Source: Halicephalobus mephisto (Eukaryota; Nematoda; Chromadorea; Rhabditida; Panagrolaimidae). From it: a DNA stretch of 64,000 nucleotides. Shown here piece by piece: positions 25,941 through 38,348 of the stretch (the first letter of the stretch is position 1; each line of letters starts with the position of its first letter). Both the position numbers and the translations under genes were made by a program. The notes under the pieces were generated by a model. It made no database searches. It was not told the DNA's origin and saw only the letters and a program-made list of their open reading frames with translations. The DNA lies in NCBI GenBank assembly GCA_009193035.1, contig SWDT01000001.1, positions 806,001 to 870,000 of the forward strand. The letters run 5' to 3'.

Positions 25941-26412
25941 GAATTTAAGGACAAAATCGAGGACTGGATCCTTGCCGGAGGAGAAATGAAAAAACTTCCA
26001 CCGGAAGAACACCTCGTTTCCGTTTGCTTTTTGACAATTTTTAAATACGATCAAAATAAATAAAATTAAAAAACTCCAATTTTAAAATAAAATTTATTTT
26101 CGTCCATGAAAGTTAAATTTTTACTTAACAAAACACATGCCACGAATAAATTTGATATTCTGTCAAAATTTTATTTTTTTAAAGCCATGTTTGGTTTTTG
26201 ATAGTTTACATGAAAAAAGTTTGGAAAAACGAAAATAAACAACCTAGATCAGCATGGGATAAATTGGATTTGAAAGGGACCACATTAAGGACAGCCAGAA
26301 AATGGCTTGACTCACGAGCTTAGATTTGCTTGAAAGGAGAGTCAAACAGCGGCTTAATCAGATTTCTCTCGATGACTGTGAGGATTTAGAACCGGAAAAG
26401 CTTAGCAAAGGT
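25941..26412 (+). pseudogene. Frame-broken gene remnant, family unknown
   Basis: Three consecutive coding-looking blocks: one after the acceptor at 25940 (FKDKIEDWILAGGEMKKLPP), one from the ATG at 26210 (KVWKNENKQPRSAWDKLDLK, TTLRTARKWLDSRA) ending at TAG 26321, and one overlapping in another frame (LDLLERRVKQRLNQISLDDC, EDLEPEKLSK) that ends in an AAAG|GTGGG donor. A one-base shift at about 26318 separates the last two, which otherwise read as one charged helical protein. No family is recognised. It may be a pseudogene, or an exon whose boundaries I cannot place. Confidence 0.35.
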
Positions 26413-26984
26413 GGGAAACAAAAACAAATTATAGTAAATTTCGGGTTTCTACAGTATACAATGAAAAGAAAGATAACTAGTAAGTTTTTTAAGTTGAATT
26501 TTTCGGATAAAAGTTGCATTATTTTCCTTGACTGCTAATATAATTGTCAGAGAAGCAGTAACAAAGGTCTCGAAGTAGAATAAAGGAACAGCAAAGAAGT
26601 TGGGTTTCCGGAATCCTCTTGTTCGCGTGTTTGCCTTAATGGACATAATGCAGAATTGAAGACACGCGCGAATGCCTCCGGAATTCAGTTGTTCCCGAGA
26701 TAAGCACATTTCCGCAGTTGCATTCTAGATAAATTCCAACTTTATTTCATATAATTTCATCCGAATATGCTTCATATTAAAAAGGTCTCAGAAACAATCC
26801 CCTCGGGACCGGAAACAGTCGATTGTATTATGGATCACGCCTACTTCCCGAAACACACAATTAGTAATCAGAAAACTTTGAGGATTTTGATGAGTCGTTG
26901 TAACTTGGTGTACGATGAATAGGGAGAGATGTAATTGAGTTTTTATAGAACAAAAAGTCCAATTTTCCATAGAAATATATTATT

Positions 26985-27105
26985 AAACAACAACATAAAC
27001 ACTATTAAACAACAACATAAATATTAAACAATATAAATATTATTAAACAACAATATAAATATTATTAAACAACAACATAAACATTATTAAACAACAACAT
27101 AAACC
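26985..27105. repeat. 22-nt satellite array
   Basis: Five to six copies of 'attaaacaacaacataaac' (19-22 bases per unit) directly before the paired hairpins at 27112-27171. Confidence 0.85.
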
Positions 27106-27111
27106 TCGTAG

Positions 27112-27171
27112 GATTACGGTGGTCGTGCTAAGACCACCTAATCAGGGAGCGCCACCTGTGTGGCGTCTCCT
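27112..27171. other. Two adjacent stem-loops, possible structured RNA
   Basis: First hairpin: GATTA-c-GGTGGTC pairs with GACCACC-TAATC around a 7-base loop. Second: GGAGCGCCAC pairs with GTGGCG-t-CTCC around CTGT. Both are GC-rich in an AT-rich setting and sit 2 bases apart. There is no Sm site, tRNA fold or splice-leader sequence next to them. It could be the end of a repeat element instead of a gene. Confidence 0.35.
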
Positions 27172-27961
27172 CAAGTCCCAACAGTGTTTTCCAGAAAAAT
27201 AAAAACCAAATAAAATCCTAGCTTCAGAAATGCAAAGTGTAATATGTTGACTTTCCCAGAAAAGTCACTCGTTTTAATCTCTACAAGAAAATTCGAAAAA
27301 TTTCAAGTTGTCTTTTCCAAGTATTAATTGAGTTCATTTATAAAATAATAGTTTTGAATTTTGAACATGGCTAAGGATAATCGAGCTAATAAATGCTCAA
27401 AGGGGTGGAAGAAAAACAATCAAGCGAATTTTATTTTTTCGACGCGCAAAAACGAAACAGCCATGTTTGAAAACGAAACTGACAAGGAACATTAACGATA
27501 AGCGAGGCCTCAGTTCTCTCCGCTGCCGAAGCGGACGGAGTTCGTCGAGGTTATATATCGTCCGCTCTCGAGATACTTGAGAAACACGGAATTGAGTTGA
27601 ATCAATGTCATCTACAAGTACATATAATAACTAAAAACACTGGTACACATAATGTGTGAAAAAATACGACAAAAATGAATTTGACGGAAATTTATTGCCT
27701 AAGGCTGAATTCATTAGAAAAAATCCTTGTTTCGTCAAAAACCATATATTCGTCACAGACTACAGAAAGACAGAACGATCTTGACGAACGAATTAAAGGC
27801 CAACAAATACCCAAGAGAAACGAAATTTTACGGCACCCCTAGTGGCCTTACGGCAATTGCCAATCCATGAGATAAGTACGTCCAACAACAAAATATGTGG
27901 TCTTTTAAGTCACAGACTTAAAATTTTTATTATTCAACTAAAACGAACAACAATAAAAAAG
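27172..27961. other. Non-coding spacer
   Basis: Between the paired hairpins and the stop of the SMYD gene. No gene or repeat is recognised; 27500-27570 is somewhat GC-richer. Confidence 0.5.
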
Positions 27962-30801
27962 TCAACGAAGGTCTGGAAGTTCATCTTCTTCATCCAAAAA
28001 AGTTTCGGCGATTTTTCTTCGGATTTCATGGGTGGCTACTTGAGGGAGGACGGAAGGAGAGGGTTGGGGGGAGGGTTGGGGGGAGGTGTTGTTCGATGAA
28101 GTACTTCCGTCCTTCGACTTCCAAGCACTGAATTCTCTTTGTTCTTCTGGAGCAGTAGACACTGATTCTTCTCGTTTATCTCCTTGATTACTGTCAGTTT
28201 CTGGAGAAATAGTTATTTTACAAAAATCAGACTTTTTGTTTTCTTCTGACGTTGCAGATTCTGGAGCAGTAGACATTGATTCTTTTTGGTTACTGTCAGT
28301 TTCTGGAGAAATAACTATTTTACAAAAATCTGACTTTTTATTTTTTTCTGACATTGCAGATTCTGAAGCAGTAGATATTGATAATTCTTCTCTTTTATCT
28401 CCTTGATTACTGTCAGTTTCTGGAGAAATAACTATTTTGCAAAAATCTGACTTTTTGTTTTCTTCTAATGTTGCAGATTCTGAAATAGAAGTAACTGACA
28501 AAGTTTTACTTGGATCTTTTTTAGCAATTTCTAAATTTATGTTGCTTTTCTCCAGAGGATTTTCTTCTTTCTTGTCGTTATTTTGATGGGTTTCTGCATC
28601 ATTAGGACTCGGCAAATCAGCTTCATTTTTTTCTTTGTTAATTTCAGGGGTTTTTTCGGAATTATTAATTTCCAAATTTCTTTCATTTTGTCGATTTGTG
28701 TTTTTTTCTTTTTTCGAATCATTTACTGTTTTTAAAACTTCTATTTTTTCTTCTTTCTCGACATCTGAGGATTGTTTTTCGAATTTTTCTTTCGCTTTCA
28801 CTTTGACAGTGGCCAGAACGGCCTTCGACGATTTTTCCAGAGGATGTCCTTCTGGCATCACGAAATGCAACATGTCATAGGCTTCCTGGAGATACTTGAT
28901 AGCTTCATCGAACTTTTCTACTCGATAAAACTCAAGACCGATATTCCTCAAATGAAAAGCCAAAGCAGGGTGGTTTTTCGGGAAGCAAATTCGGACACAA
29001 GGTTCGACTTCCAAATAAAGTTCGACAACTTTGTCATGGTCGTTCGGATCAGTTAACTTAATCAAAGCCTGTAATGATCATCTTGAATTTTTATATTTTA
29101 TATAAAAACTAACCTCAACGAGTTTACAATAATAAATATTGTATTTACTCAAATATTTCTTAAACCTGTCTTTCAATTCTGTCACGTAGTTTTTAGCGAC
29201 CTTTAATCCCATTTGTTCTAGTTCCTGCTTGTCTAGAAGGTCCATAATGAATCTCATAGCAGTCAAAGCATTCACAATGTCCCTCTGGGTAATTTCATTT
29301 TTACATTTGGGACAGGTAACTGCTTGAGTACTCGGGTCTCTGTGTAATTCTTCTCCGAAAATAGCAACGGCGTTTTTTTCTCCGTCTGGGCATTGGGGAC
29401 AGTTGATGGAGGTCAGAATATGTTCACTATCGTCCAGACATCGGGTGCATTCACAGTTGAAATACCAAGTATCTCGAAGAAGTTTCCGTCTTTGTTGTTT
29501 ATCACTGAAAAATTACTAAATTTATATATCGATTTAAAAAAACTTACACAATTAGTTCAATATAAGAATAAAAAGTTTTCGACCGATCAGTGATGTCCAC
29601 TTCTGAACTCAATGGACATAGCGTTGCAGTCAGTCCGTTGCAGACGTAGATAGTGTTGGGGGCACACGAGTGGTCGTAGGCACAAAGGTCCAAGTAGAGA
29701 CCCTTCCCGATTTCTCGAAGGTAGTGTTTGTCACTTATCGCATGACGATTAATGAAATCTCGACAATGAAGTTGAAATATAGTTTCTTTATCGAGTAAAT
29801 TCTCACTTCCATAAAAAGTTAATAATTCTTGATATATCCCTAAAAATAATTATTCTTTTATGAGATTCACTGCTGAGACATGTTGCACGATAATTGCTCC
29901 CCTTCGACTTGCACTGTTTTCGAAATTCATTTTAAATCAGTATTTCCCTCACTTAATCGAGGATATTAAGTTAATTTAACTACCGAGAAATTTGTAAAAT
30001 CGAAAGAAATGATATAAATCCTACGAAATGGGGGAAGCAACTGTCGTGTAACCCCTGGGACAAATTAGATTAAAAAGAGAACAACGAAAGCGATAGTCTG
30101 AATATCAAGGGGCTTGAGATACTGTAGACGATGAGTGAGAATCTGTTATGTGTTGGAATTCAGTATGTAGATGTTAGAACAGAAACTAAACTAAAAATAA
30201 AACAACGAAAGCGATAGCCTGAATATCAGGGAGCCTGGGATACTGTAGACCACGAGTGAGGATCTCTGTTGGAGTTTAACACAGATTGTATCCTTGTCTT
30301 ATTGTTACAGTAAACATTGTTATATTACTTCTGTCCCTATCCTAACATCAACTTACGTTCGAATTTACTCATAGCATGACCATCCTTCTTAATTTCGTCG
30401 ATATGAGCCCAGATATCCATGACTTTTCTTTCTGATCCTCGTTGAAGATAAAAATTAGGATCTTTGACATCATTTCCCTCAAGTATATCCTTGTGACGAG
30501 TAGCAATTCTACCTAGCAACCTGATTTCAATATCCGGGACACTTTTCGTCTTTTTCAAAGCAGAACATTCCACTTTGTGGTCCTTCCATCCTAAGGATAT
30601 ACATTCCTGGCTACAATACCAAGCAGTTCTACACTCATCACAGATCCTACAAATACCCTGTTTCAAGAAATCCAAATTAAAAAAAACTAACTTTAAATTC
30701 TTATTTTCTCCTAAACAATACCAACAATACGAATCGAGGTATTCATTATACAATGCATAAGCAAATGGAAAAAAATCAAGCGTTCTAGGCTTTGTAGTCA
30801 T
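27962..30801 (-). CDS. SMYD-type SET/MYND protein with repeat-rich tail
   Basis: Probable protein lysine methyltransferase of the SMYD1-3 layout. Four exons are read (30801-30357, 29839-29548, 29504-29114, 29068-27962), about 744 aa. The MYND zinc finger (CWYC; CRICDECRTAWYCSQEC; HKVEC) contains an extra stretch between its first two Cys pairs that may be an unrecognised short intron. SET motifs are GKGLYLDLCAYDHSCAPN and FYSYIELI, then the post-SET CECTRC. The C-terminal TPR-like region includes NHPALAFHLRNIGLEFYRVE. The last 200 residues are Lys/Glu/Ser-rich, with three to four repeats of a SDFCK(I/V)(I/V)ISPETDSNQ unit. The usual N-terminal GxG cofactor motif is not visible, so catalytic activity is uncertain. 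Intron 1 consists almost entirely of repeats C and A. Confidence 0.82.
28145..28490 (-). repeat. Intragenic coding tandem repeat of the SMYD tail
   Basis: Three full units and a partial one of about 100-130 bases. Each encodes a Ser/Thr/Glu-rich stretch with SENKKSDFCKI-type and SPETDSNQ-type blocks. The units are still alike at DNA level, so expansion or gene conversion is recent, and copy number may vary between individuals. Confidence 0.8.
29885..30345 (+). repeat. Repeats C and A filling SMYD intron 1
   Basis: 29885-30040 is one family C unit; 30085-30345 is a family A copy with two 'gcgatag(c/t)ctgaatatca' blocks. Together they make up nearly the whole intron, ending a few bases from the splice donor at 30356. 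Confidence 0.75.
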
Positions 30802-31063
30802 TTTAATAAAATTAGAACAAAGTGAACAAAAAATCAATTTCGCACGGCCGGAGGAAGACGAGACTAGTGGAAGAAAAGCAAGCGTTCGGCGATCGCCCGA
30901 GAACTGCTTTGAGATCCCACATGATGTTGACCAATTGCCTCGCATTCGGATGTAAAGTCGGTTCGAGTGTTTTCAACTATTTTTAAGCAAAATTGGAAAC
31001 TGGTCTGAGGAATTCATTACTTTCAACACAATCCTAAATAATATCAATCTAATTCCCTTATAT

Positions 31064-32440
31064 TTATGAATATTCCTTATTGAGAGCTCGGCCAATAACA
31101 AGTCTGCGAACTTCAGAAGTTCCAGCTCCAATTTCATACAGCTTGGCATCTCTTACGATTCTTCCCACAGGATAATCATTAATATATCCGTTTCCTCCAA
31201 GTATCTGGATAGCATCCAGGGCAACTTGAGTGGCTTTTTCTCCCAAATAGAGAATGACACCTGCACAATCTTTGTTGCTAATCATGCCATTAGAAGCAGC
31301 TCGAGCAGTCGTGTACAAATAGGATCTACAGGCAGAAAGAGTCGTATACATGTCAGCGAGTTTTCCTTGCATTAGTTGGAAATGGCCAATTTTCTCTCCG
31401 AAAGCTACTCGAGTATGAGCATAGTTGAACCCAATATCACATGCTGCTTGCATCAAACTGAAATTAACTTTGGAGATCAAAATCAAAAGACCAAAAAACA
31501 TACCCAAGTGGACCACCAGCCAAGACTAACCTCTCAATGTCCAAACCAGTCATAAGAACATAAACTCCCTTGCCTTCTTTTCCAAGAACGTTCTCAGCAG
31601 GAACTTCACAATTATCGAATATCAATTCGCAAGTGTTGGATCCACGCATTCCTAATTTATCGAGTTTGGGTCCACGAGTGAATCCGGGATAATCCCTTTC
31701 CACAATGAAAGCAGTAATTCCATGTTGATGCTTCTTGGGGTTAGTTTTGGCGTAAACAACATAGACATCAGCATCTGGTCCATTCGTGATCCAGAATTTA
31801 GTACCGTTCAGAATATACTTATCGCCTTTCTTCTCAGCCGTTAACTTCATAGAGACAACATCAGATCCGGCTCCAGATTCGGACATTGCAAGTGCTCCTA
31901 TGTGATCGCCATTTATCAACTGCAAAAGTCAGCATTAAGAAAATTAATTGATAGAATAATCCTACCTTTGGAAGATACTTTTCTTTTTGTTCTTTACTAG
32001 CATGACGAACGATTTGGTTAACACAGAGATTAGAATGGGCTCCATAACTAAGTGCAATCGAACCACTAGCCCTTGACACTTCCTCCATTGCGATGACATG
32101 CTCGAAATAAGACATTTCAGAACCACCATATTCGGCTGGAGCGGTGATTCCGAGAAGACCATTGGTTCCTAGGGTTTTCCAGAATTGACGAAGATTCGTG
32201 AAATTGTTATTTTTATCAATTTCTTGAGCATGTGGAGCAAGTTCTTTTTGGGCTATGTCAAAAACAGTTTTCCGGAGCTGAGAATGCTATTATTCAAGAA
32301 AGAAAGAAATTTCAAACCTGTTTTTGCTCATCGGTGAATCCATACATGTCATCGTTGATCGGATAAGTGGACATTTGTTTTTTAGAGGCACCGAGGGCCT
32401 TGGTGATAAACGATAGTCTCGGAATTCGGACCGCCAACAT
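31064..32440 (-). CDS. ivd-1: Isovaleryl-CoA dehydrogenase
   Basis: Mitochondrial matrix flavoenzyme of leucine breakdown: isovaleryl-CoA to 3-methylcrotonyl-CoA, passing electrons to ETF. Four exons (32440-32318, 32277-31966, 31919-31504, 31457-31064), 414 aa, close to the usual 420. The N-terminus [20 protein letters not shown] is a plausible import signal. Acyl-CoA dehydrogenase motifs are complete: [38 protein letters not shown], and [15 protein letters not shown], whose Glu is the catalytic base typical of IVD. The C-terminal [20 protein letters not shown] and [15 protein letters not shown] are also present. An acceptor (tttttcag) lies 5 bases before the ATG. It is head-to-head with the FASTK-family gene 757 bp away, also mitochondrial. 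Confidence 0.96.
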
Positions 32441-33197
32441 TTTTTCTGAAAAATGCCGGTTTTTATAAAATAAATAAAAGTTCAGAAAATTATAAACATC
32501 AAATTATCGAAATTACTCGCAATATTATAAAAATGAATAGGACAATTTAATTTTAAAAGTACAAAGGAAAAAAGTCAAAGGTCACAAAGGCGGAATTTGA
32601 TAAAAAGGCATGGTTAATAGACGTCAACTAACGGACGTAAAAATCATTCGAGTGATAGACGGAGTAGGAAAGCACAAACCCGTCTCCACGTGTTGGCTAT
32701 AACTTGAATTAACATTAGTTCAGGAAAACGAGGAAAAGACCAAACATCAGGCAGTACAAACTGCACACTTTCGTCTTGAACGGATGAACGAAAATTCGAA
32801 AAGCAAATGCATTTCTTACAGAAAAAATCTAACACGCGAAAATCCAAAAAAAAAAGTGAAATAATTATTTTTGAAAAATTTCGAAAACTACATCAAAGAT
32901 GAACTTCACATAAACAAAAAATAACATCCATATATTACTTTTACAGTAAATACAGTAAGAGAACTAAAACTACTAACAACACTTCTAGAATGAAACGTAC
33001 ATGAGACAAATGGGTGAAAAACAAAATTAGAATTTTTCGAAAACAAGAGCTTAGGCAACGCCCTGGTTTAAAAGGGGAACTTTGAAAAAATGGAAAAAGT
33101 GTCCGAAAGTTGCATGGGTTCCTGACACGAAAACACTTGAGTTATGGAGCTCTTTCTCGCAAAACTTCCGTTACGTTTTTAAGGTTTCCTTTCAATC
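32441..33197. promoter_or_regulatory. Shared divergent promoter interval, IVD / FASTK-like
   Basis: 757 bp between two start codons that point away from each other. No other gene is supported. Both products look mitochondrial, so a shared promoter is a reasonable inference; no specific factor site was recognised. Confidence 0.4.
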
Positions 33198-35337
33198 ATG
33201 ATTCGTGGGTTTCGATCGACCGGAATCCGTTGTTTTCTGTTCTTCAAGACTAGATCATGGACCGGAATGCATCAGACACCTGTTGTTAGCAGATGTCAGC
33301 TTATTTCTTGTTCCTCGACTGCCAGGACTGATGTTGCTGTGAGGGACAAATTCGAAGAACTTATTGATGGAGTTATTGACATTACTTCTACGAGTAATGA
33401 ACGACAGTCTTCGTATACTTTTCTTCAGAAACTCCGGAGCATGTCTTCTATTAATGAATTGAAAAAAGTAGATCAGCATTGATGTAAATTTTTATATAAT
33501 TTTTTTCAGTTTGTCGAAGAAAGCCGGCCAATTGTTCCAAACGACGTTTTGTTAATTCTCCGAAGATTGGAAAGTCTGTCATCAATGAAGCCTAAATCAG
33601 AAATAATGGAGTTTCTAAAATCCGACGAATTCACATCTCTGCTCTCTGCCCAGTTGTTGACTGATGACGTCGACCTTGCCATTTTGTTCGATGTGGCGAA
33701 TTGCATTATGAAGATTTCAAGTTCATTGCCCGATCTCGACAAGCAAATTAAGGAGGACGATGCCCTTAAACTCACTCTTAATTTCGATTCTTTCTATCAA
33801 GAGTTGTTCAAGAAAATCAATGCCAGACTTCACACGGACGATACTTCGAAGTTGTCTGCGGACAGTGTCATCGGATTCTACTGTGGACTGCGTTCATTCA
33901 AAGGGAAAGCCAATCCAAAGATGGTCGATGGAATCGAGAACGTCGTTGTTCGCAAAGTTTCGTAGGTACTTTTTGTTTTTCAATTTTATTTCCAATTTTT
34001 CAGTGAAGTTCAGAATTCTGGAACTATTATATCCCTTTTTCTCTCGTTAAGCAAGGAGAAATTTTCTCAGCTTAATTTTATTGTACCTATTCTCAGTAAA
34101 ATTGAAGAATTGGTGCCAGTGATGCTGCTGGGCGAACTCATTACTGTTATATGTACTCTTGCTGCCAACAAATGTCGTCGTCATGATCTACTACAGACCG
34201 TAGCGGAGGCTATCAGACTGTTGGTTTTAATATAGTTAATGTTCATCACAGTTGCTTTTTAGCCATACAGATATCATGACCCCTGGACAACTGGTCAGAT
34301 TATCGAACGCGATTCGGGACCTTTCTTTCTATTTCCCTCGGCTTATTACTCGTTTTGGGGATGATTTCATCAACAGTACGGCTTTGTTTGGAGACTTCTC
34401 TCAGATCACTCCGATATTGAACCTCTTTGTCACAGGGAAAGTTACCGACGAAGCCGCCTGGAGTGCTGCGTGTAAATGGATTCTGAACAACTCGAAACGT
34501 GCTAGTCATGCTGATCTTCGTTTCTGTATTAGCGCTTGTGCTGCTGGTAATGTTGATCCCAACCTTGTGAAGCCAATCTCTGAACATCTTGCTAGAAATT
34601 TGCAACCAGGAGAAAAGGAAACCCCGAGAAAATGGCTGAATATTGTGTGGTCTCTTGCTGTACTCAATTCTCTGACTCCAAAATTAGCTGATTCTATATT
34701 GAAGGAGAGTTTTCAGAAAGCCCTTTTTGCTGATATCAAAACTGCTGATGAGAAATCGTTTATTGCTCAGAAACTTTTTCAAATCAATGCTGCCGCGAGA
34801 TTTGACCTTACTGGATATCGTGGATCTGTTCTTACGAAACTGGATGACTCGATTGATCTTGGGCCTAAAATTACTTCTAAACTCAAGTACGGAAAAACGG
34901 CACCACGATATGACAATTTTATCTCGAATATGAATCTGCTTATTCCGGCTGAATGTCGGGCATCTCCTGCTTTTTATCCTGAAGTCGGATCCTTTATTGA
35001 TGTTTTAACAGTCTTCAATTCGGAAACAGGGAAGTTTGTCTCTTTGAAGTCCGTTACGAAGGATGATCGTAAGCCACTCAATGGATTTACTGCTATTTTG
35101 TACTTTGACAACCAATTTACTCGATGTTATTCTGATTTAGATTACTCGAAACAGAGACTTTTGGGTCAGTTTCAGATGAATATCCGGCATTTGCAATTAG
35201 CTGGAGCTCGAGTTTGTGTTATGGCAGAACACGACCTTCAGAAGTGCTCCGATACCGTTCAAAGAATGATGTACATGAAGCAACAAATTGCCAATCCAGC
35301 CCGAGATTATTTTACTTCTCCTTCTTGGAGTAGTTAA
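33198..35337 (+). CDS. FASTK-family (FASTKD-like) RAP-domain protein
   Basis: Putative mitochondrial RNA-processing or stability factor. Four exons (33198-33467, 33510-33961, 34004-34219, 34263-35337), 670 aa. The N-terminus MIRGFRSTGIRCFLFFKTRSW has the features of a mitochondrial presequence. The middle is a helical-repeat region (short DLxxC/SN-type helices; KWLNIVWSLAVLN is typical of FAST_1). The end has a RAP-like segment (LLGQFQMNIRHLQLAGARVC followed by YMKQQI) with the family's restriction-endonuclease-like pattern. The family is assigned from layout and RAP-like end, so the exact paralogue is open. The third intron has a nearby decoy acceptor; only the one ending at 34262 keeps the frame. 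Confidence 0.72.
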
Positions 35338-36667
35338 GAATGTTATTTACCGTTTAGATTTGTTGAGATAGGCTAGGTGTAACTTGAAATAATTTGTTGC
35401 GATTGATTGTTGAAATCCGAATGAAACATTTTATGGGAAAAGGTCCTTGATCAGGACCTTGAGGGGGTCCTTGTTCTGGGAGTCAACTTTGTTGTCACTC
35501 AAAATCAGAAAGTAACTGCAAAAGTTTCTCGGAGCATTTTCACTGTTTGGAGAGTCGGGCTTGGTGGCACGACCTTCGCGCAAACCAGCTCTTCTGTCCA
35601 TTTGTTGTGATTGGACAAGCATGTTGCGATTTGTTGGTTCAAATAAGGGTCTAAATGTCCTGTATTTCGTGATTTTTTTTCAAAACATATGTGTCCTAAA
35701 AAGGTCAAAAATGATCCTATTAATGTTATGACAGATTTTAATTGTGAAATATATTTGAAATTTATTAAAATAATGTTTTTTAAATTGAAAAATGAGGTTA
35801 TGATTAATCTGATTATGATTTATTTGTTGCTCATCTGTGATCTTGATATATGAATTTTTAAAACAAGTTTTATATGGAAATTCGAACCGCCCAAAGCAAT
35901 TTCTCAAACTTTATCATCCTCGTTGGCGGGAAAGGGTCGTCCGTTAAATTTCTCACTTTCACTCATGAAAATTTGTTTTTTGATTAATTGAAGAAAAAAA
36001 TTTAAATTAAAATTGATTTTTGCATTATTGAAATTTTTCTTGTTTTTTTTCGGAAGCTGACACAGACTAGTGCTTATTGATGGTCATTTTTTGTAGGAAA
36101 TTTGACTGCCATCTGCCTAATCCATTCGCGATCGGGGCACATATCTATTTTTGGCGCGCGAAAATTTCACTCATTGTGCTGGAAGAGGCAGATCGGAAGG
36201 AGATCGTCGAGCTCCGCGAATTGGAGCTGAAAAAGGCGACCCCGATTCTAGAAAAGAGACCAATGGCACAGTGAAGGATTGTTTGTGCCAAACTCGTGAC
36301 ATTTTTTTCGTTTAACTATTAGGTTATTTTGTCCGATTACCCGCATTTTTTTTGGGGATTATTGGCAAAATGCCCCATGAGGTCGGCAGCTGCGAACTGA
36401 GGACAACTGTTTTTTCGTCGTTTCACATTAATTTGCCGCATGCTTATCGATCGGTGCCTGGTTTTGAGGCATATGAACATCTTTTACGTTTTTTACAACT
36501 AGAATATTCTCCCTATCGAGTTGTCAACAGTGTAATCAGTATTTTCCTTATCGCGAAAGTGTTCCGTTCAACCGTTAGATCGTTTTTTATATTTTCATTT
36601 TAGTTACTCGTTCATTATTCTCAAGACGGATTATTCAGTATTTCTACTTTCGTCAAATCCAGGATAA
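35338..36667. other. Intergenic, no gene supported
   Basis: 3' flank of the FASTK-like gene and 5' flank of the forkhead gene. 36110-36270 (+) has a GC-richer open frame (EEADRKEIVELRELELKKAT) that could be a leader exon but has no family match. 35430-35650 has minus-strand open frames without domains. Confidence 0.45.
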
Positions 36668-38264
36668 ATGTCCAATTTTCCTGGATTTCATCGAAATACG
36701 AGTTACACCAGAGATGGAGCTCTCTCGCCCAGCATCGAGGATTTTCATGAACTTTTTCCTGCCGACATCATGGATAGACTCAACGATGACGTCGGGGACA
36801 TGATTGACGACTTTGCTTTGGATGCCTATGAACTCATGAATGATTTTACGAATGTCAGCAGTACCAGCATCGATCGGTACTTTCCGGTAAGTTGGTTGCG
36901 TAATTTTAATCCTCGTGAATGCTGGATTATGATTTGTCGTTATTTAGGGTGACAACCAAGATGAGTTTTTAAGTGCAGATTATGTCAACAAGCCTACGAC
37001 AAATCGTTCTCGGACGATAAAAGAAGAAGAGGTTACGATGCCACCTGGAATCGTGAAACCGTGTTATCCTTATGCTTGCCTCATTGCTCTTGCATTAAAA
37101 AATAGCGGTGAAGGTCAATTGTCTGTTGCCGATATTTACACTTTTATCATGGAAAATTTTCCCTACTATCAACATGCTCAACCAGGATGGAAGAATTCTA
37201 TTCGACATAATCTTTCTCTAAACAAGTCATTTGAGAAAATCGAACAACCGAATACGAGTGTTAATGCAACGAGGAAGACTTATTTGTGGAAAATGGTCCC
37301 AGGTATGGCTGAAAAGATGGAGACAGAGTTGAGCAAGTTCTCTACTGAGGATGTCAAAGCTTCTCTCAAGGACGCGGGTGACTTTGAATCTATCAGAAAC
37401 GGAACTAAAGGGATGCCGAATGTCGACCAAAGCAAAACACCTGATTTTGGTTCTGAAAGCGGCAATGCGGTTTGTATTTTTCCCCAAAATAATAAATATT
37501 TGGTTATTTTAGCATGTAATTGTGAAGAAAATGAATGAGTTCTTCAAGAAGGAAAAAGAAAGAAAATCTCGAGGAAAACAAGCTGGAGCTGCTACTGGAA
37601 GTTCTCAATCAGTTCGACAAGTGGCTGAAATGGCCCTCGGGCAACTTCTCCATGTGAAGATAGAAATAGAACCTCCGGCTAAATGCAGATCTCGTCATCA
37701 ATCAGTCAATGGTCCTGATCCTCCTCCTCGTCGTCGAAGTGATGTACAGTGTAATGAAGGTCCCAGCACTAGCAATGAACATGCTACTAATTCTGTGATA
37801 CCCTTACTTAAAATGGAGAATCCTACTCATATTCAATTGGAAACGGATGAATTTCTATGCAGTAGTCAACGTATGATCTGTTATTTTGTACATAATTTAA
37901 AACTGAAATTTTAGAAAATGAGAATTATTTTCCTCCAGGAAATCACTGGGCAGATTGCAGTGGTTCTCGATCAGAAACTCCGTCAGATTCGTCTTCGATA
38001 GAAAAACCATTGATAGAGCACAATCGAGGGATTAGAGAATCGACTATTGCTCGCAGCAATTTTATTCTGAATGGATTACCTTTTAAGCGAAAATTTGGCT
38101 TTCATGATGAATCAACGAGGGTGAAATATCTCAAACGGGCTCCGAGGAACATCAATCTAAGCGGCAATAAGATGGTTCGAACGGTGGGACAGATCAACAG
38201 GTATGGATTCCAACCGTGTTGTCAGCAGGATTTTTACGAAGATAAAGAAAATAATCCCATTTAG
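36668..38264 (+). CDS. Forkhead transcription factor, FOXN1/4-type
   Basis: DNA-binding winged-helix factor. Four exons (36668-36886, 36948-37469, 37513-37870, 37915-38264), 482 aa. The forkhead domain at about residues 123-220 has KPCYPYACLIALALKNS, FPYYQHAQPGWKNSIRHNLS, LNKSFEKIE and YLWKMVPG. ALKNS and FEKIE favour the FOXN1/4 class over FOXA/J/K. The N-terminus is acidic (a possible activation region), and the C-terminus is basic and serine-rich without known domains. A splice acceptor (atccag) ends 5 bases before the ATG. AATAAA lies 85 bases after the stop. FOXN1/4 is, as far as I recall, not present in C. elegans, which may hint at a lineage that kept it. Confidence 0.88.
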
Positions 38265-38348
38265 AAGATATTATCCGGTTCTGACAAAGTGCCTCTTGTG
38301 CTCTGTTGAATATTCTATTTAGTTAAATTAGTGCAACAGTTTGTGGAA

